Origin: Anaerolineales bacterium
GTDB lineage: Bacteria > Chloroflexota > Anaerolineae > Anaerolineales > DRMV01
Direction: 5' to 3'
Assembly (NCBI GenBank): GCA_015484985.1
Contig: WFUL01000080.1
Span: forward strand, 1 to 7,520
Length of the DNA stretch: 7,520 nucleotides
The position numbers were made by a program, and so were the translations under genes. Each line of letters begins with the position of its first letter. Position 1 is the stretch's first letter. The notes under the pieces were generated by a model. It did no database searches, had not been told where the DNA came from, and saw only the letters and a program-made list of their open reading frames with translations. This document shows, in pieces, positions 1-6,261 of the stretch.

Positions 1-2175
1 CCCTGGTAACGAGGGCCATGGATTGGCCAGACTCAGGGCATAGTGAATGTACACCATGGCCCATAAGAATAGAACCCAGGCTGTGCTGTTGTTTTCCACA
101 CCCAGTGCAGGCCAGGCCAGGAAGAACATCATTCCCCAGGCCCCTATGCGCCAACTCCATCGCCAAGATTGGGACAGAGAATCGGAGTGGGGAGCCAGTA
201 AATGGTCCAGGGCCAGGAGCAGGAAAGGATACGGAAGATATGTCGCGGGCCAGTAGTCCCATAAAGGCGTAGGCATCAGTAAACTGGCATGGCTCAAGAG
301 AATAAACACCAGGCTCCCCAGAATCCAGTAAGGTTGTTGGAGCAAAAAGGCCCAGATGACAAAGGGGATGGCTAAGACCGTAAAGACCACGGTGCGGGCC
401 ACCCAGGCGTCGGTAGGGATGATGAGGCCCATGAAAGTAACTAGGAGAATCAGGGCCAGGGTGGGGATGAGGGTGGCCCACATCCACGTGGGACGACGGC
501 GATAGCGCCATACCGGAGGCCATAGGCCCGTGAGCGCAATCAGAGGTAGGGCCCGCAAGGCAGGGTAGAGGGTTGCGCCCAGGCGGGTGAAATCCAGGAA
601 AAGGACATAGGAGTACATGAATAGCAGTAAGCTCATCACCCATAAAGCCGCGTGGTCCCGAACCAGGGTATGGAGGCTATAAATCAGCAATCCCGTGGAC
701 GCCGCGACCCACCCCTGCCACGTCCATCCCATGTCTCGGCTTGGGATTCCTCCCAAGAGGATCAGGACCCAACCGCTGCTCATCAGGGCCCAATACAGGG
801 CGGATTTCCGCCACCGGTGGGGGAACGAGAGGAGCATCAGGCCCAGGAGGGCATAAGCCAGACCAAAACCGGCCAAGATGAGTTGCGGTGGTTCGTAGAC
901 GAAGGCCCAAGGTAAAGGAAGCCAAAGCAAATTCCATCCCAGGGCAGGGCCATCCCATACTTTCCAGGGCCAGAGAATTTGTGACAGAAGATAAAAGAGT
1001 ATGAAGAAAGATCCGGTTATCAGGGCCAGGGGCCATACGCGGTTCAGGTCTCCCGTAAGGGCTAAGACCACCACTGTAATTGGGAAGACAAGGCTATGCA
1101 GGGTGGCAAGTGCTTGTGTCAGGAAACGAGGAGCCAGGGCCATGCCTTCGTCCCAGCGCCGAAGACCCCAGCTCCAGACCCATTGAATGTTGAGCGTACC
1201 CTGGACAAGCAGGTGGCCCCATACCCACCGATCTATTGGTGAACTCGGTGCCACAGCCAGAGCCAACCAGAGCCCTCCCAGAGGGAAGGCCAAAGCCGTC
1301 AGGAGGGCGAAAAAGCGGGATCGAAAGGCCCGGGTACCGAGGGCCCATAACAGGCCCACTAACACCGCCGTCGCGAACAGGAGCCTGAACCGCGGCTGTC
1401 CTGAAGGAAGTTGGAGAACGTCCTGGAGAAGCACGTAAGCATCGGCCCAGAGATAGAAAGTGGCCAGCCCATAAAAAACCGCGGCACCGGGCCGGAAGAC
1501 GAACCACAGCACCCCAGCCAGCAGGAAGAACGCCCCCGTCCCTCCGAACAACGCGATGCCGCGCAGCTCCGGCGCACTGGCGAGAAGCAAGGAAGCGGCG
1601 GCCACAAGGAAAGCGCCCAGGTACACCAGTAGCCGAACACCGCCTCCCTTCTTGGGTTCTTCCTGGGCCTGCGAGGGTGCCTCTTTGGCTTGTGGTACGG
1701 GCGTGGGACGTGGTGTTTCAGAAGGGGTTCGGGCCGCCTCTCGGACTTCCTCGGCCTCCTCTTCCCTTAGCACTTGGACTTCTTCAAGAGGAACTCGGAG
1801 TTCTTCCGGAGAGAGGGGGCGGGTAGGCGGAGCGGGTTCGTATTGGCGGAAAAAGTCCAGGATCACCGCGGCTGCGGCCGGGTCGACGACCCCGGTTTGG
1901 GTGCGTTGTTCCAAGTCCTCTTTAAGGGAGTGAAAGGTTTCCCAGGTGAGGGACGAGAGCCATTGTTCGTAATAACGCTGACCCTCGGGCGTCAGCAGGG
2001 CGGCCAAGGCCACCTGGCGCACCAGGGGATGTTTGTCATAGAGGGCCATCCACTCAATGCGTTGCCAGACCTCTTTGTCCTTCGCGGAGATTTGTGCCAG
2101 GGCCTCACGGAGGGCTCGAATCCGTTCTTGGGGATCGGGGTGTTGGAGCTGGGATAAAACGTCATCGGATTTCAT
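1..2175 (-). CDS. Large polytopic membrane protein with soluble N-terminal domain, C-terminus outside window
   Basis: This frame is open from an ATG at 2175 to the left edge, 725 codons with no stop, so the gene is partial. A strong ribosome binding site (AAGGGAGGA, 2182-2190) sits six bases before the ATG, 30 bases after the gatA stop. Residues 1 to about 110 look like a soluble helical domain with a HEAT-like flavour (HPDPQERIRALREAL, then KHPLVRQVALAALL). Residues 115-180 are a charged Pro/Glu linker ending in KKGGG. From about residue 182 the protein is a run of hydrophobic segments rich in Leu, Trp and Ala (for example YLGAFLVAAASLLLA and TVVVLALTG), more than a dozen before the window ends. 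I do not recognise the family. The pattern of a soluble head, linker and many helices loosely recalls DUF2157-like membrane proteins, but that is only a resemblance. Its place after gatA suggests co-transcription, not a shared function. Confidence 0.8.
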   Translation of the reverse strand, partial: MKSDDVLSQLQHPDPQERIRALREALAQISAKDKEVWQRIEWMALYDKHPLVRQVALAALLTPEGQRYYEQWLSSLTWETFHSLKEDLEQRTQTGVVDPAAAAVILDFFRQYEPAPPTRPLSPEELRVPLEEVQVLREEEAEEVREAARTPSETPRPTPVPQAKEAPSQAQEEPKKGGGVRLLVYLGAFLVAAASLLLASAPELRGIALFGGTGAFFLLAGVLWFVFRPGAAVFYGLATFYLWADAYVLLQDVLQLPSGQPRFRLLFATAVLVGLLWALGTRAFRSRFFALLTALAFPLGGLWLALAVAPSSPIDRWVWGHLLVQGTLNIQWVWSWGLRRWDEGMALAPRFLTQALATLHSLVFPITVVVLALTGDLNRVWPLALITGSFFILFYLLSQILWPWKVWDGPALGWNLLWLPLPWAFVYEPPQLILAGFGLAYALLGLMLLSFPHRWRKSALYWALMSSGWVLILLGGIPSRDMGWTWQGWVAASTGLLIYSLHTLVRDHAALWVMSLLLFMYSYVLFLDFTRLGATLYPALRALPLIALTGLWPPVWRYRRRPTWMWATLIPTLALILLVTFMGLIIPTDAWVARTVVFTVLAIPFVIWAFLLQQPYWILGSLVFILLSHASLLMPTPLWDYWPATYLPYPFLLLALDHLLAPHSDSLSQSWRWSWRIGAWGMMFFLAWPALGVENNSTAWVLFLWAMVYIHYALSLANPWPSLPG

Positions 2176-2181
2176 GCCCTG

Positions 2182-2190
2182 TCCTCCCTT
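2182..2190 (-). promoter_or_regulatory. Ribosome binding site of the large membrane protein
   Basis: Read on the minus strand this is AAGGGAGGA, six bases before the ATG at 2175. It fixes the start of a frame that has no stop inside the window. Confidence 0.7.
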
Positions 2191-2205
2191 CCACAAGCCC
2201 TATGG

Positions 2206-3702
2206 TCATGGGGTGCTTCCGACGGCACCCTGGCTTGCGAAACGGGGCACGCGCGTGTGCCAGTCGGTGGTCATCTGGTACGCGTGGGCCACGGCCAGCA
2301 AGCGGGGTTCTTCAAAGGGCGGCGCCATGAGCTGCATGCCGATGGGAAGGCCCTGGTGGTCGAAGCCCACAGGGAAGGCGATGCCCGGAACCCCGGCCAG
2401 GTTGGCGGGGAGGGTGAAGATGTCCTCCAGGTACATCGAGAGGGGGTCTTGGGTCTTGGTCCCAATGGGGAAGGCGGTGCTGGGTGCGACGGGGGCCGCG
2501 ATGAGGTCCACGCGTTGAAAAGCCTTTTCAAAATCCTGGCGGAACAGGGTGCGCACTTTTTGGGCTTTCGCATAATAAGCGTCGTAGTATCCGGCCGACA
2601 ACGCGTAGGTTCCCAGCATAATGCGCCGTTTGACTTCGGGGCCGAAAAGACGTCCACGGGTCTTGTAGAAGATGTCCCACATGGTTTCCCCCTCCACCCG
2701 GGGGCCATAGCGAATGCCGTCGTACCGGGCCAGATTGGCGGAGGCTTCGGAGGGAGCGATGATGTAGTACACGGGCACGGCGTAGGGCGTATGGGGGAGG
2801 GAAATGTCCACCACCTCTGCGCCGAGATGGGCCAGATGCTCGATGGCCTGTCGTACCGCTTGGGCCACCTCGGGTTGGAGCCCTTCCCGAAAATATTCTT
2901 GGGGAACGCCAATGCGCAGCCCTCGGAGATCGGGTTCGTCAGGCAGGGTGATGGTGGGTACGGGTTGTCGCATGCTGGTGGCATCCCGGGGGTCAAAGCC
3001 CGCCATCAGGGGGAAGAGGAGCGCGGCGTCGGCCGCGGTGAGGGTCAGGGTGCCCACCGTATCCAGGGAAGAACCGTAGGCCACTAGGCCGAAGCGCGAG
3101 ATGCGGCCATAGGTGGGTTTGAGGCCCGTGACGCCGCAAAAGGACGCGGGTTGACGAACACTACCCCCGGTGTCGGTTCCCAGGGCCGCAGGCACCATAC
3201 GGGCGGCCACCGCGGCCGCGCTGCCCCCGCTGGACCCTCCGGGCACCCGGGAGGGGTCCCAGGGGTTGTAGGTGGGGCCGTAAGCGGAGTTCTCGGTGGA
3301 CGAGCCCATGGCGAACTCATCGGTGTTCGTCTTCCCCACAACGATGACCCCGGCATCGAGGAGTCGCTGCACCGCGGTCGCGTTGTAAGGCGGGACGAAG
3401 TCTTCCAGGATACGGGAGCCGCAGGTACAAGGCATTCCTCGCACCGTGAGCACGTCCTTCACCGCGATGGGGACACCGAGCAAGGGGGGAAGGGACGTCG
3501 GGTCCTCAGCCTGGGTACGAAGGCGATCGGCCTCAGCCGCACGACGCAACGCACCTTCCGGGTCCAGATGAAGGAACGCGTGGATGTGGGGCTCCAAGGC
3601 CTCGATGCGGGCGAGATAGGCCCGGGTGATCTCCACCGAGGAAACCTGTCCACGACGTAGCGCTTCCACGACGTCTTTGAGGGTCCATTGTTGTAGGTCC
3701 AT
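2206..3702 (-). CDS. gatA: Asp-tRNA(Asn)/Glu-tRNA(Gln) amidotransferase subunit A
   Basis: GatA is the glutaminase subunit of the cytoplasmic GatCAB amidotransferase. It releases ammonia from glutamine, and the complex uses it to convert Glu-tRNA(Gln) to Gln-tRNA(Gln) and/or Asp-tRNA(Asn) to Asn-tRNA(Asn). The 498-aa protein is the usual size. The amidase-signature Ser-cisSer-Lys triad is intact: Lys82 in PIAVKDVL, Ser157 in VPGGSSGGSAAA and Ser181 in DTGGSVRQPASFCG. The spacing matches known GatA enzymes. The TNTDEFAMGSSTENSAYGP block (from about residue 125) and the C-terminal GLPIGMQLMAPPFEEPRLL block are also typical. The ATG at 3702 has a strong GAGGGAGG site six bases upstream. It lies 98 bases after gatC, in the common gatC-gatA order. 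gatB is not seen and must lie elsewhere. Other amidases share the fold, but the pairing with gatC makes GatA very likely. Confidence 0.97.
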   Translation of the reverse strand: MDLQQWTLKDVVEALRRGQVSSVEITRAYLARIEALEPHIHAFLHLDPEGALRRAAEADRLRTQAEDPTSLPPLLGVPIAVKDVLTVRGMPCTCGSRILEDFVPPYNATAVQRLLDAGVIVVGKTNTDEFAMGSSTENSAYGPTYNPWDPSRVPGGSSGGSAAAVAARMVPAALGTDTGGSVRQPASFCGVTGLKPTYGRISRFGLVAYGSSLDTVGTLTLTAADAALLFPLMAGFDPRDATSMRQPVPTITLPDEPDLRGLRIGVPQEYFREGLQPEVAQAVRQAIEHLAHLGAEVVDISLPHTPYAVPVYYIIAPSEASANLARYDGIRYGPRVEGETMWDIFYKTRGRLFGPEVKRRIMLGTYALSAGYYDAYYAKAQKVRTLFRQDFEKAFQRVDLIAAPVAPSTAFPIGTKTQDPLSMYLEDIFTLPANLAGVPGIAFPVGFDHQGLPIGMQLMAPPFEEPRLLAVAHAYQMTTDWHTRVPRFASQGAVGSTP

Positions 3703-3708
3703 GGTGAG

Positions 3709-3716
3709 CCTCCCTC
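3709..3716 (-). promoter_or_regulatory. Ribosome binding site of gatA
   Basis: GAGGGAGG on the minus strand, six bases before the gatA ATG at 3702. It supports that start over the earlier out-of-frame ATG at 3737. Confidence 0.7.
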
Positions 3717-3723
3717 GGTTGTA

Positions 3724-3757
3724 GCCCTTCGGGGCATGACCTTCAGCCCCTTGGGGC
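3724..3757. repeat. Two small GC hairpins in the gatC-gatA spacer
   Basis: Two short inverted repeats lie in the 98-base gap: GCCC-TTCG-GGGC at 3724-3735 and GCCCC-TT-GGGGC at 3746-3757. Neither is followed by a T run on the minus strand, so they do not look like terminators. They may be RNA processing or stability elements, or chance in GC-rich DNA. Confidence 0.35.
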
Positions 3758-3800
3758 CAAAACGGGTCTCGTCAAGCGACCGGCGTCGCGCGGGGCGAGC

Positions 3801-4094
3801 TTACGGACTGGGGCCCAGAACCGGGGGCACCCGGAACTGTCCGTCCACGACGTCAGGCGCGTTGGCCAGGAGGTCCTTACGGGAAAGTCCAGGTCGTGGT
3901 TCATCCCGACGAAGCACCGTGCGTGGAGGGAGCACGCTGGCGGTCGGAGGAATACCCTCGGTGTCCACTTCCTGTAAGCGAGCGAAGTACTCCAGTATCG
4001 AGGAGAGTTGCTTCCGATAGGCTTCAATTTCTTCTTCCGCAAGTTCCAGTCGGGCCAGATGCGCGATGTGAAGGACTTCTTCTCGGGACAGCAT
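3801..4094 (-). CDS. gatC: Asp-tRNA(Asn)/Glu-tRNA(Gln) amidotransferase subunit C
   Basis: GatC is the small subunit that wraps around GatA and GatB and stabilises the GatCAB complex. The 97-aa protein, starting MLSREEVLHIAHLARLEL, follows the family from end to end: an N-terminal helix (LARLELAEEEIEAYRKQL), the ILEYFARLQEVDTEGIPPT segment, then VLRRDEP and the C-terminal NAPDVVDGQFRVPPVL. I chose the ATG at 4094 because it gives the usual family length and has GGGAGA six bases upstream. An in-frame ATG at 4133 would add 13 residues, but it has no ribosome binding site and would overlap the upstream gene. Sixteen bases separate gatC from the stop of the small membrane protein, which suggests one transcript. 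Confidence 0.96.
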   Translation of the reverse strand: MLSREEVLHIAHLARLELAEEEIEAYRKQLSSILEYFARLQEVDTEGIPPTASVLPPRTVLRRDEPRPGLSRKDLLANAPDVVDGQFRVPPVLGPSP

Positions 4095-4100
4095 GAGGTA

Positions 4101-4106
4101 TCTCCC
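4101..4106 (-). promoter_or_regulatory. Ribosome binding site of gatC
   Basis: GGGAGA on the minus strand, six bases before the ATG at 4094. It lies wholly in the 16-base gap after the upstream stop and decides between the two in-frame gatC starts. Confidence 0.6.
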
Positions 4107-4110
4107 GATG

Positions 4111-4278
4111 TCAGGTATTGGATTCTTCGTCATCCAGGATGGGTTCGGTGTGTCGGGCTTCGAGGAGCAGGCGGAAGAGTACGTACATTCCGATGAAGAG
4201 AATCCCTACCATGACGACAGCCAGTACCATGTCCCGTTGGGTCAGGCTCCAGGCAAGTTCGGTGGTTTCCCAGGTCAT
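4111..4278 (-). CDS. Small single-pass membrane protein, first gene of the gatCA operon
   Basis: This 55-aa protein starts MTWETTELAWSLTQRDMVLA. One hydrophobic segment spans about residues 17-35 (MVLAVVMVGILFIGMYVLF), followed by a short arm with Arg36 and Arg42 and an acidic end (DDEESNT). The ATG at 4278 is chosen because GGGAGG (4286-4291) sits seven bases upstream and a TATAAT box lies about 30 bases upstream. An ATG at 4308 falls inside that -10 box and is unlikely. The gene ends 16 bases before gatC. I do not recognise a family. It may be a small membrane-anchored protein of a defined lineage, but nothing here indicates its role. The good translation signals, membrane segment and operon position make it more likely real than a chance frame. 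Confidence 0.72.
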   Translation of the reverse strand: MTWETTELAWSLTQRDMVLAVVMVGILFIGMYVLFRLLLEARHTEPILDDEESNT

Positions 4279-4285
4279 GGCCACA

Positions 4286-4291
4286 CCTCCC
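4286..4291 (-). promoter_or_regulatory. Ribosome binding site of the small membrane protein
   Basis: GGGAGG on the minus strand, seven bases before the ATG at 4278. It decides the start of the 55-aa frame. Confidence 0.65.
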
Positions 4292-4306
4292 GTTTGGGTT
4301 GTTGTC

Positions 4307-4312
4307 ATTATA
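4307..4312 (-). promoter_or_regulatory. Probable -10 box for the small protein-gatC-gatA operon
   Basis: The minus strand reads a perfect TATAAT here, about 30 bases before the first ATG of the operon, predicting a leader of roughly 20 bases. At the expected 16-18 base distance I see no good TTGACA match (the region reads near CGCTCA), so the promoter may be weak in its -35 element or use an activator. Confidence 0.55.
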
Positions 4313-4369
4313 ACGTTCTTTTTAGGGTGAGCGCGGAGGCTTTTGGAAAGGGGATACACTCAAAAGTTG

Positions 4370-4426
4370 AGGAAGATAAATTGATGCAGCGGCGGCAAAG
4401 CCGCCGCTGCATCAATTTATCTTCCT
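4370..4426. repeat. Perfect 27-bp inverted repeat with a 3-nt loop
   Basis: Arms 4370-4396 and 4400-4426 are perfectly complementary around an AAA loop (4397-4399 on plus). The inner 14 bp are GC-rich (GATGCAGCGGCGGC) and the outer 13 bp AT-rich (AGGAAGATAAATT). It lies between two divergent promoters. On the minus strand it follows the glycosyltransferase gene and the antisense of ffs, so it could stop leftward read-through. The base of the stem is followed by CAAC before a TTTT, however, not by an immediate T run. It may instead be a dispersed REP- or MITE-like palindrome. The repeat itself is certain; its role is open. Confidence 0.9.
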
Positions 4427-4548
4427 TCCTGCGGTCCCAGACCCGGTTAGGGCTATGCGAGATATACGGAGATGGGATTAGCGGGCCTATCCACATACTC
4501 TTCACGTAGAGTTAGAAATGGAGTCGCAACGTTTCCCCCCGGCAGGGA
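4427..4548. other. Spacer with no recognised feature
   Basis: Between the long hairpin and the ffs promoter I see no credible reading frame, tRNA cloverleaf or paired repeat. This stretch may hold upstream elements of the ffs promoter. Confidence 0.4.
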
Positions 4549-4577
4549 TTGACACCGTCTCCCTTTCTGCCTATGCT
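4549..4577 (+). promoter_or_regulatory. Sigma-70-type promoter of the SRP RNA gene
   Basis: A perfect TTGACA (-35, 4549-4554) is followed after 17 bases by TATGCT (-10, 4572-4577, four of six matches to TATAAT). The predicted start, near 4582-4585, coincides with the 5' end of the folded SRP RNA, so the two observations support each other. Confidence 0.8.
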
Positions 4578-4579
4578 AA

Positions 4580-4693
4580 ACAATGCCGGGTGGGTCCGAC
4601 GCGACGGAACGCGCCGAACCGGGCCAGGCCCGAAAGGGAGCAACCCTAAGGCGATGTCTCCGGGTGCCGTCGGGGTGCCTGCCCGGCGTTGTC
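4580..4693 (+). ncRNA. ffs: Bacterial small signal recognition particle RNA (4.5S RNA)
   Basis: This RNA forms the signal recognition particle with Ffh and directs inner-membrane proteins to the Sec machinery. The diagnostic domain IV core is present: GGCCAGGCCC (4622-4631), a GAAA tetraloop (4632-4635, fits GNAR), then GGGAGCAACC (4636-4645). From memory of E. coli 4.5S RNA (GGUCAGGUCC-GGAA-GGAAGCAGCC), the CAGG/AGCA symmetric loop is identical and one U-A pair has become C-G. The ends close into a long stem: ACAATGCCGGG (4580-4590) pairs with CCCGGCGTTGT (4682-4692), and CCGAC (4596-4600) with GTCGG (4669-4673). The length of about 113 nt equals the short bacterial form without an Alu domain. 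A matching promoter lies just upstream and TTTT follows at 4694-4697. The exact ends are estimates. The 3' part overlaps a protein gene on the other strand. Confidence 0.92.
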
Positions 4694-6247
4694 TTTTAAA
4701 CCCCTCGGCCCCAGAACGTTTCCCGGACACGGTCCAAAGGCGTCGTTCCAGAGCCACAACCGTGGCTTTTCAGGGTCGTAACGCAGGATGGTGCGGTGGG
4801 GGAAGCATCCGGCAACCCGACGATCAATGTGCAGGCCTCGAGACCAGGCAAATATCCAGGGCATGGTCAGCCACGGGTCTTCCAGGGGCAGGAGGGCTCC
4901 GTATGGCATCCAGCGTTCCGATTCCACGAAGACCAGGGCCGGGGTATAGGCCAGATTGATGGGATGCTGAAAGGGCGCCCATGCGGCGCGCGAAATGCCG
5001 TACAGGTTCCTCATCATGTCCAGCCGTCGGGGAAGGTATCCCCAGAGATTCAGCACGACCAAAACGCCCAACAGCGTTCCTGCTAGAATACGGCCTGCTG
5101 AAAGGGAAGAGGGCGCCGTTCGCCAACGTCGCAACCCCTGGTCCACCCAGGAGGCCATTTGGCCCACACCCGCGGCGGTCAGCAAGGTAAGGCCGAAGAG
5201 CCCCTCGAAGTAGTACCGAGGGCCGAAAAGCCAGGCGCCCACCCAGTAGAACATGTAAATCCACACCAATGCGGGCGTCAGAGCAGCCAGGGCCCAGGCC
5301 ATACCATGCCGACGGCGCAAGGTGACCAGACCCAGCGGCAGGAACAGCCACGAGGCGCGGAACCATCCGAACAGGTCGGCCATGCCCACTTGCAGGCTGA
5401 AACGGGTGTTAATCCAGGCCTGGCGCCAGGTGTGCCCCTGGGGATCGGGACCGTGTCCCGGTCCAAACCCGACCCGGTCGTAGGACCACCATAGCGTGTA
5501 GGGGTTGAGGAAGGGGTCCCCCGTGGTGGCGGCCTGCCAGGCGAGGAGCAACAGGCCCCCGGCCAGAGCCCACAAGGTCACGTAGAGCAGACCCCGGAAG
5601 GGCCAGCGGCCCCGGACCCACTGCCACAGGGCCAGGAGACCAAACGGTATCCCCACCCCTACCGCGGTCCATGGTCGGGTGAGGATGAGGGCAGCCGTGG
5701 CCAGGCCCATCAGGGTCCATGACCACCGCCGTATCCGGGAGTCGGAGTGTTCGACGCCTAAACCGCCCAGGGCCCAGGCACCGGTGTAAACCAAAGTGGC
5801 CATGTGAGGGAGGAGGGAACCGGCCAGCAACCAGAAGAAAGGGGAGGTCAGGGTCAGGGCCGCGGCCAACAGCCCCACGCCAGGCGACCACAGCCGGGCA
5901 CCCAGACGATAGGTCAGCCATACGGCCAGCCCGGCCAGCACGGGGTTCACCCAGAAGGGCACGTCCAGGGCCATGCCCAGGGCCAGGAGCAACGACCACC
6001 CGGGCGGGTATTTCGAGAACCGGTGTCCCTGATGGTCCACCACAAAGGGCACGAGAAAACTTCTGGGTTCCGGCGGGGAAGGGACGGTGAGGGCACCCTC
6101 CCGAAAGACCTGGGCCTGCCACCAATAAGCCAGTTCGTCCTCCAGGTGGGGGATGTGTTCATAGATGAACGAACCCACAAAGAAGGCGCCGAGCACGGTG
6201 CCCAGGCTTAACACTCCGGCCAGGTGGGAAGCGGTGCGGGCGTTCAC
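4646..6247 (-). CDS. Polytopic GT-C family (PMT/ArnT-like, GT39-type) glycosyltransferase
   Basis: The protein (533 aa from the start chosen here) has about ten hydrophobic segments. It resembles GT-C glycosyltransferases, which use polyprenyl-phosphate sugars on the outer face of the membrane. After a first membrane helix (residues 9-29) comes an acidic loop, HIPHLEDELAYWWQAQVF; Asp37 and Glu38 sit where the GT-C catalytic acid pair is expected. The next loop carries RFSKYPPGWSLLLALGM, the PPG-W-LL block typical of ArnT/PMT_2 proteins. The last 110 residues or so are a soluble tail. The start is uncertain: GTG at 6247 lies 14 bases after the upstream stop, while TTG at 6289 would overlap that gene by 28 bases; neither has a strong ribosome binding site. 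The final 15 codons overlap the SRP RNA gene on the opposite strand. The acceptor and sugar cannot be read from the sequence. Confidence 0.88.
   Translation of the reverse strand: MNARTASHLAGVLSLGTVLGAFFVGSFIYEHIPHLEDELAYWWQAQVFREGALTVPSPPEPRSFLVPFVVDHQGHRFSKYPPGWSLLLALGMALDVPFWVNPVLAGLAVWLTYRLGARLWSPGVGLLAAALTLTSPFFWLLAGSLLPHMATLVYTGAWALGGLGVEHSDSRIRRWSWTLMGLATAALILTRPWTAVGVGIPFGLLALWQWVRGRWPFRGLLYVTLWALAGGLLLLAWQAATTGDPFLNPYTLWWSYDRVGFGPGHGPDPQGHTWRQAWINTRFSLQVGMADLFGWFRASWLFLPLGLVTLRRRHGMAWALAALTPALVWIYMFYWVGAWLFGPRYYFEGLFGLTLLTAAGVGQMASWVDQGLRRWRTAPSSLSAGRILAGTLLGVLVVLNLWGYLPRRLDMMRNLYGISRAAWAPFQHPINLAYTPALVFVESERWMPYGALLPLEDPWLTMPWIFAWSRGLHIDRRVAGCFPHRTILRYDPEKPRLWLWNDAFGPCPGNVLGPRGLKDNAGQAPRRHPETSP
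4680..4697 (+). terminator. Possible ffs terminator: 3' closing strand plus short T run
   Basis: The 3' strand of the SRP RNA end-closing stem (to 4692) is followed by C and TTTT (4694-4697). The terminal helix with this short T run could end transcription. The T run is short, so this is tentative. Confidence 0.35.
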
Positions 6248-6261
6248 GGCTGTTCCGGGTT

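Noticed and set aside
2257..3087. 276-aa plus-strand frame opposite gatA
   Set aside because: Antisense shadow of a certain gatA gene; its Gly/Val/His-rich sequence is the usual mirror of GC-rich coding DNA.
4094..4133. Longer gatC start at 4133
   Set aside because: No ribosome binding site, overlap with the upstream small gene, and 13 extra residues not typical of GatC.
4093..4509. 138-aa plus-strand frame running through the long hairpin
   Set aside because: It is antisense to gatC and the small membrane protein and reads through the inverted repeat; it has no ribosome binding site or recognisable protein pattern.
4523..4555. CRISPR-repeat-like sequence (GTCGCAACG... ending GGGATTGACAC)
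   Set aside because: Only one copy exists and there is no second repeat or spacer spacing nearby. The GATTGACAC end is better explained by the ffs -35 box (TTGACA).
4512..4757. 81-aa minus-strand frame downstream of the glycosyltransferase tail
   Set aside because: It overlaps both the glycosyltransferase gene in another frame and the SRP RNA, and its composition is Arg/Pro-rich like a shadow of GC-rich DNA.
5409..6125. 238-aa minus-strand frame inside the glycosyltransferase gene
   Set aside because: Alternative frame of the same strand, Pro/Gly/Arg-rich, and incompatible with the intact membrane-protein frame.
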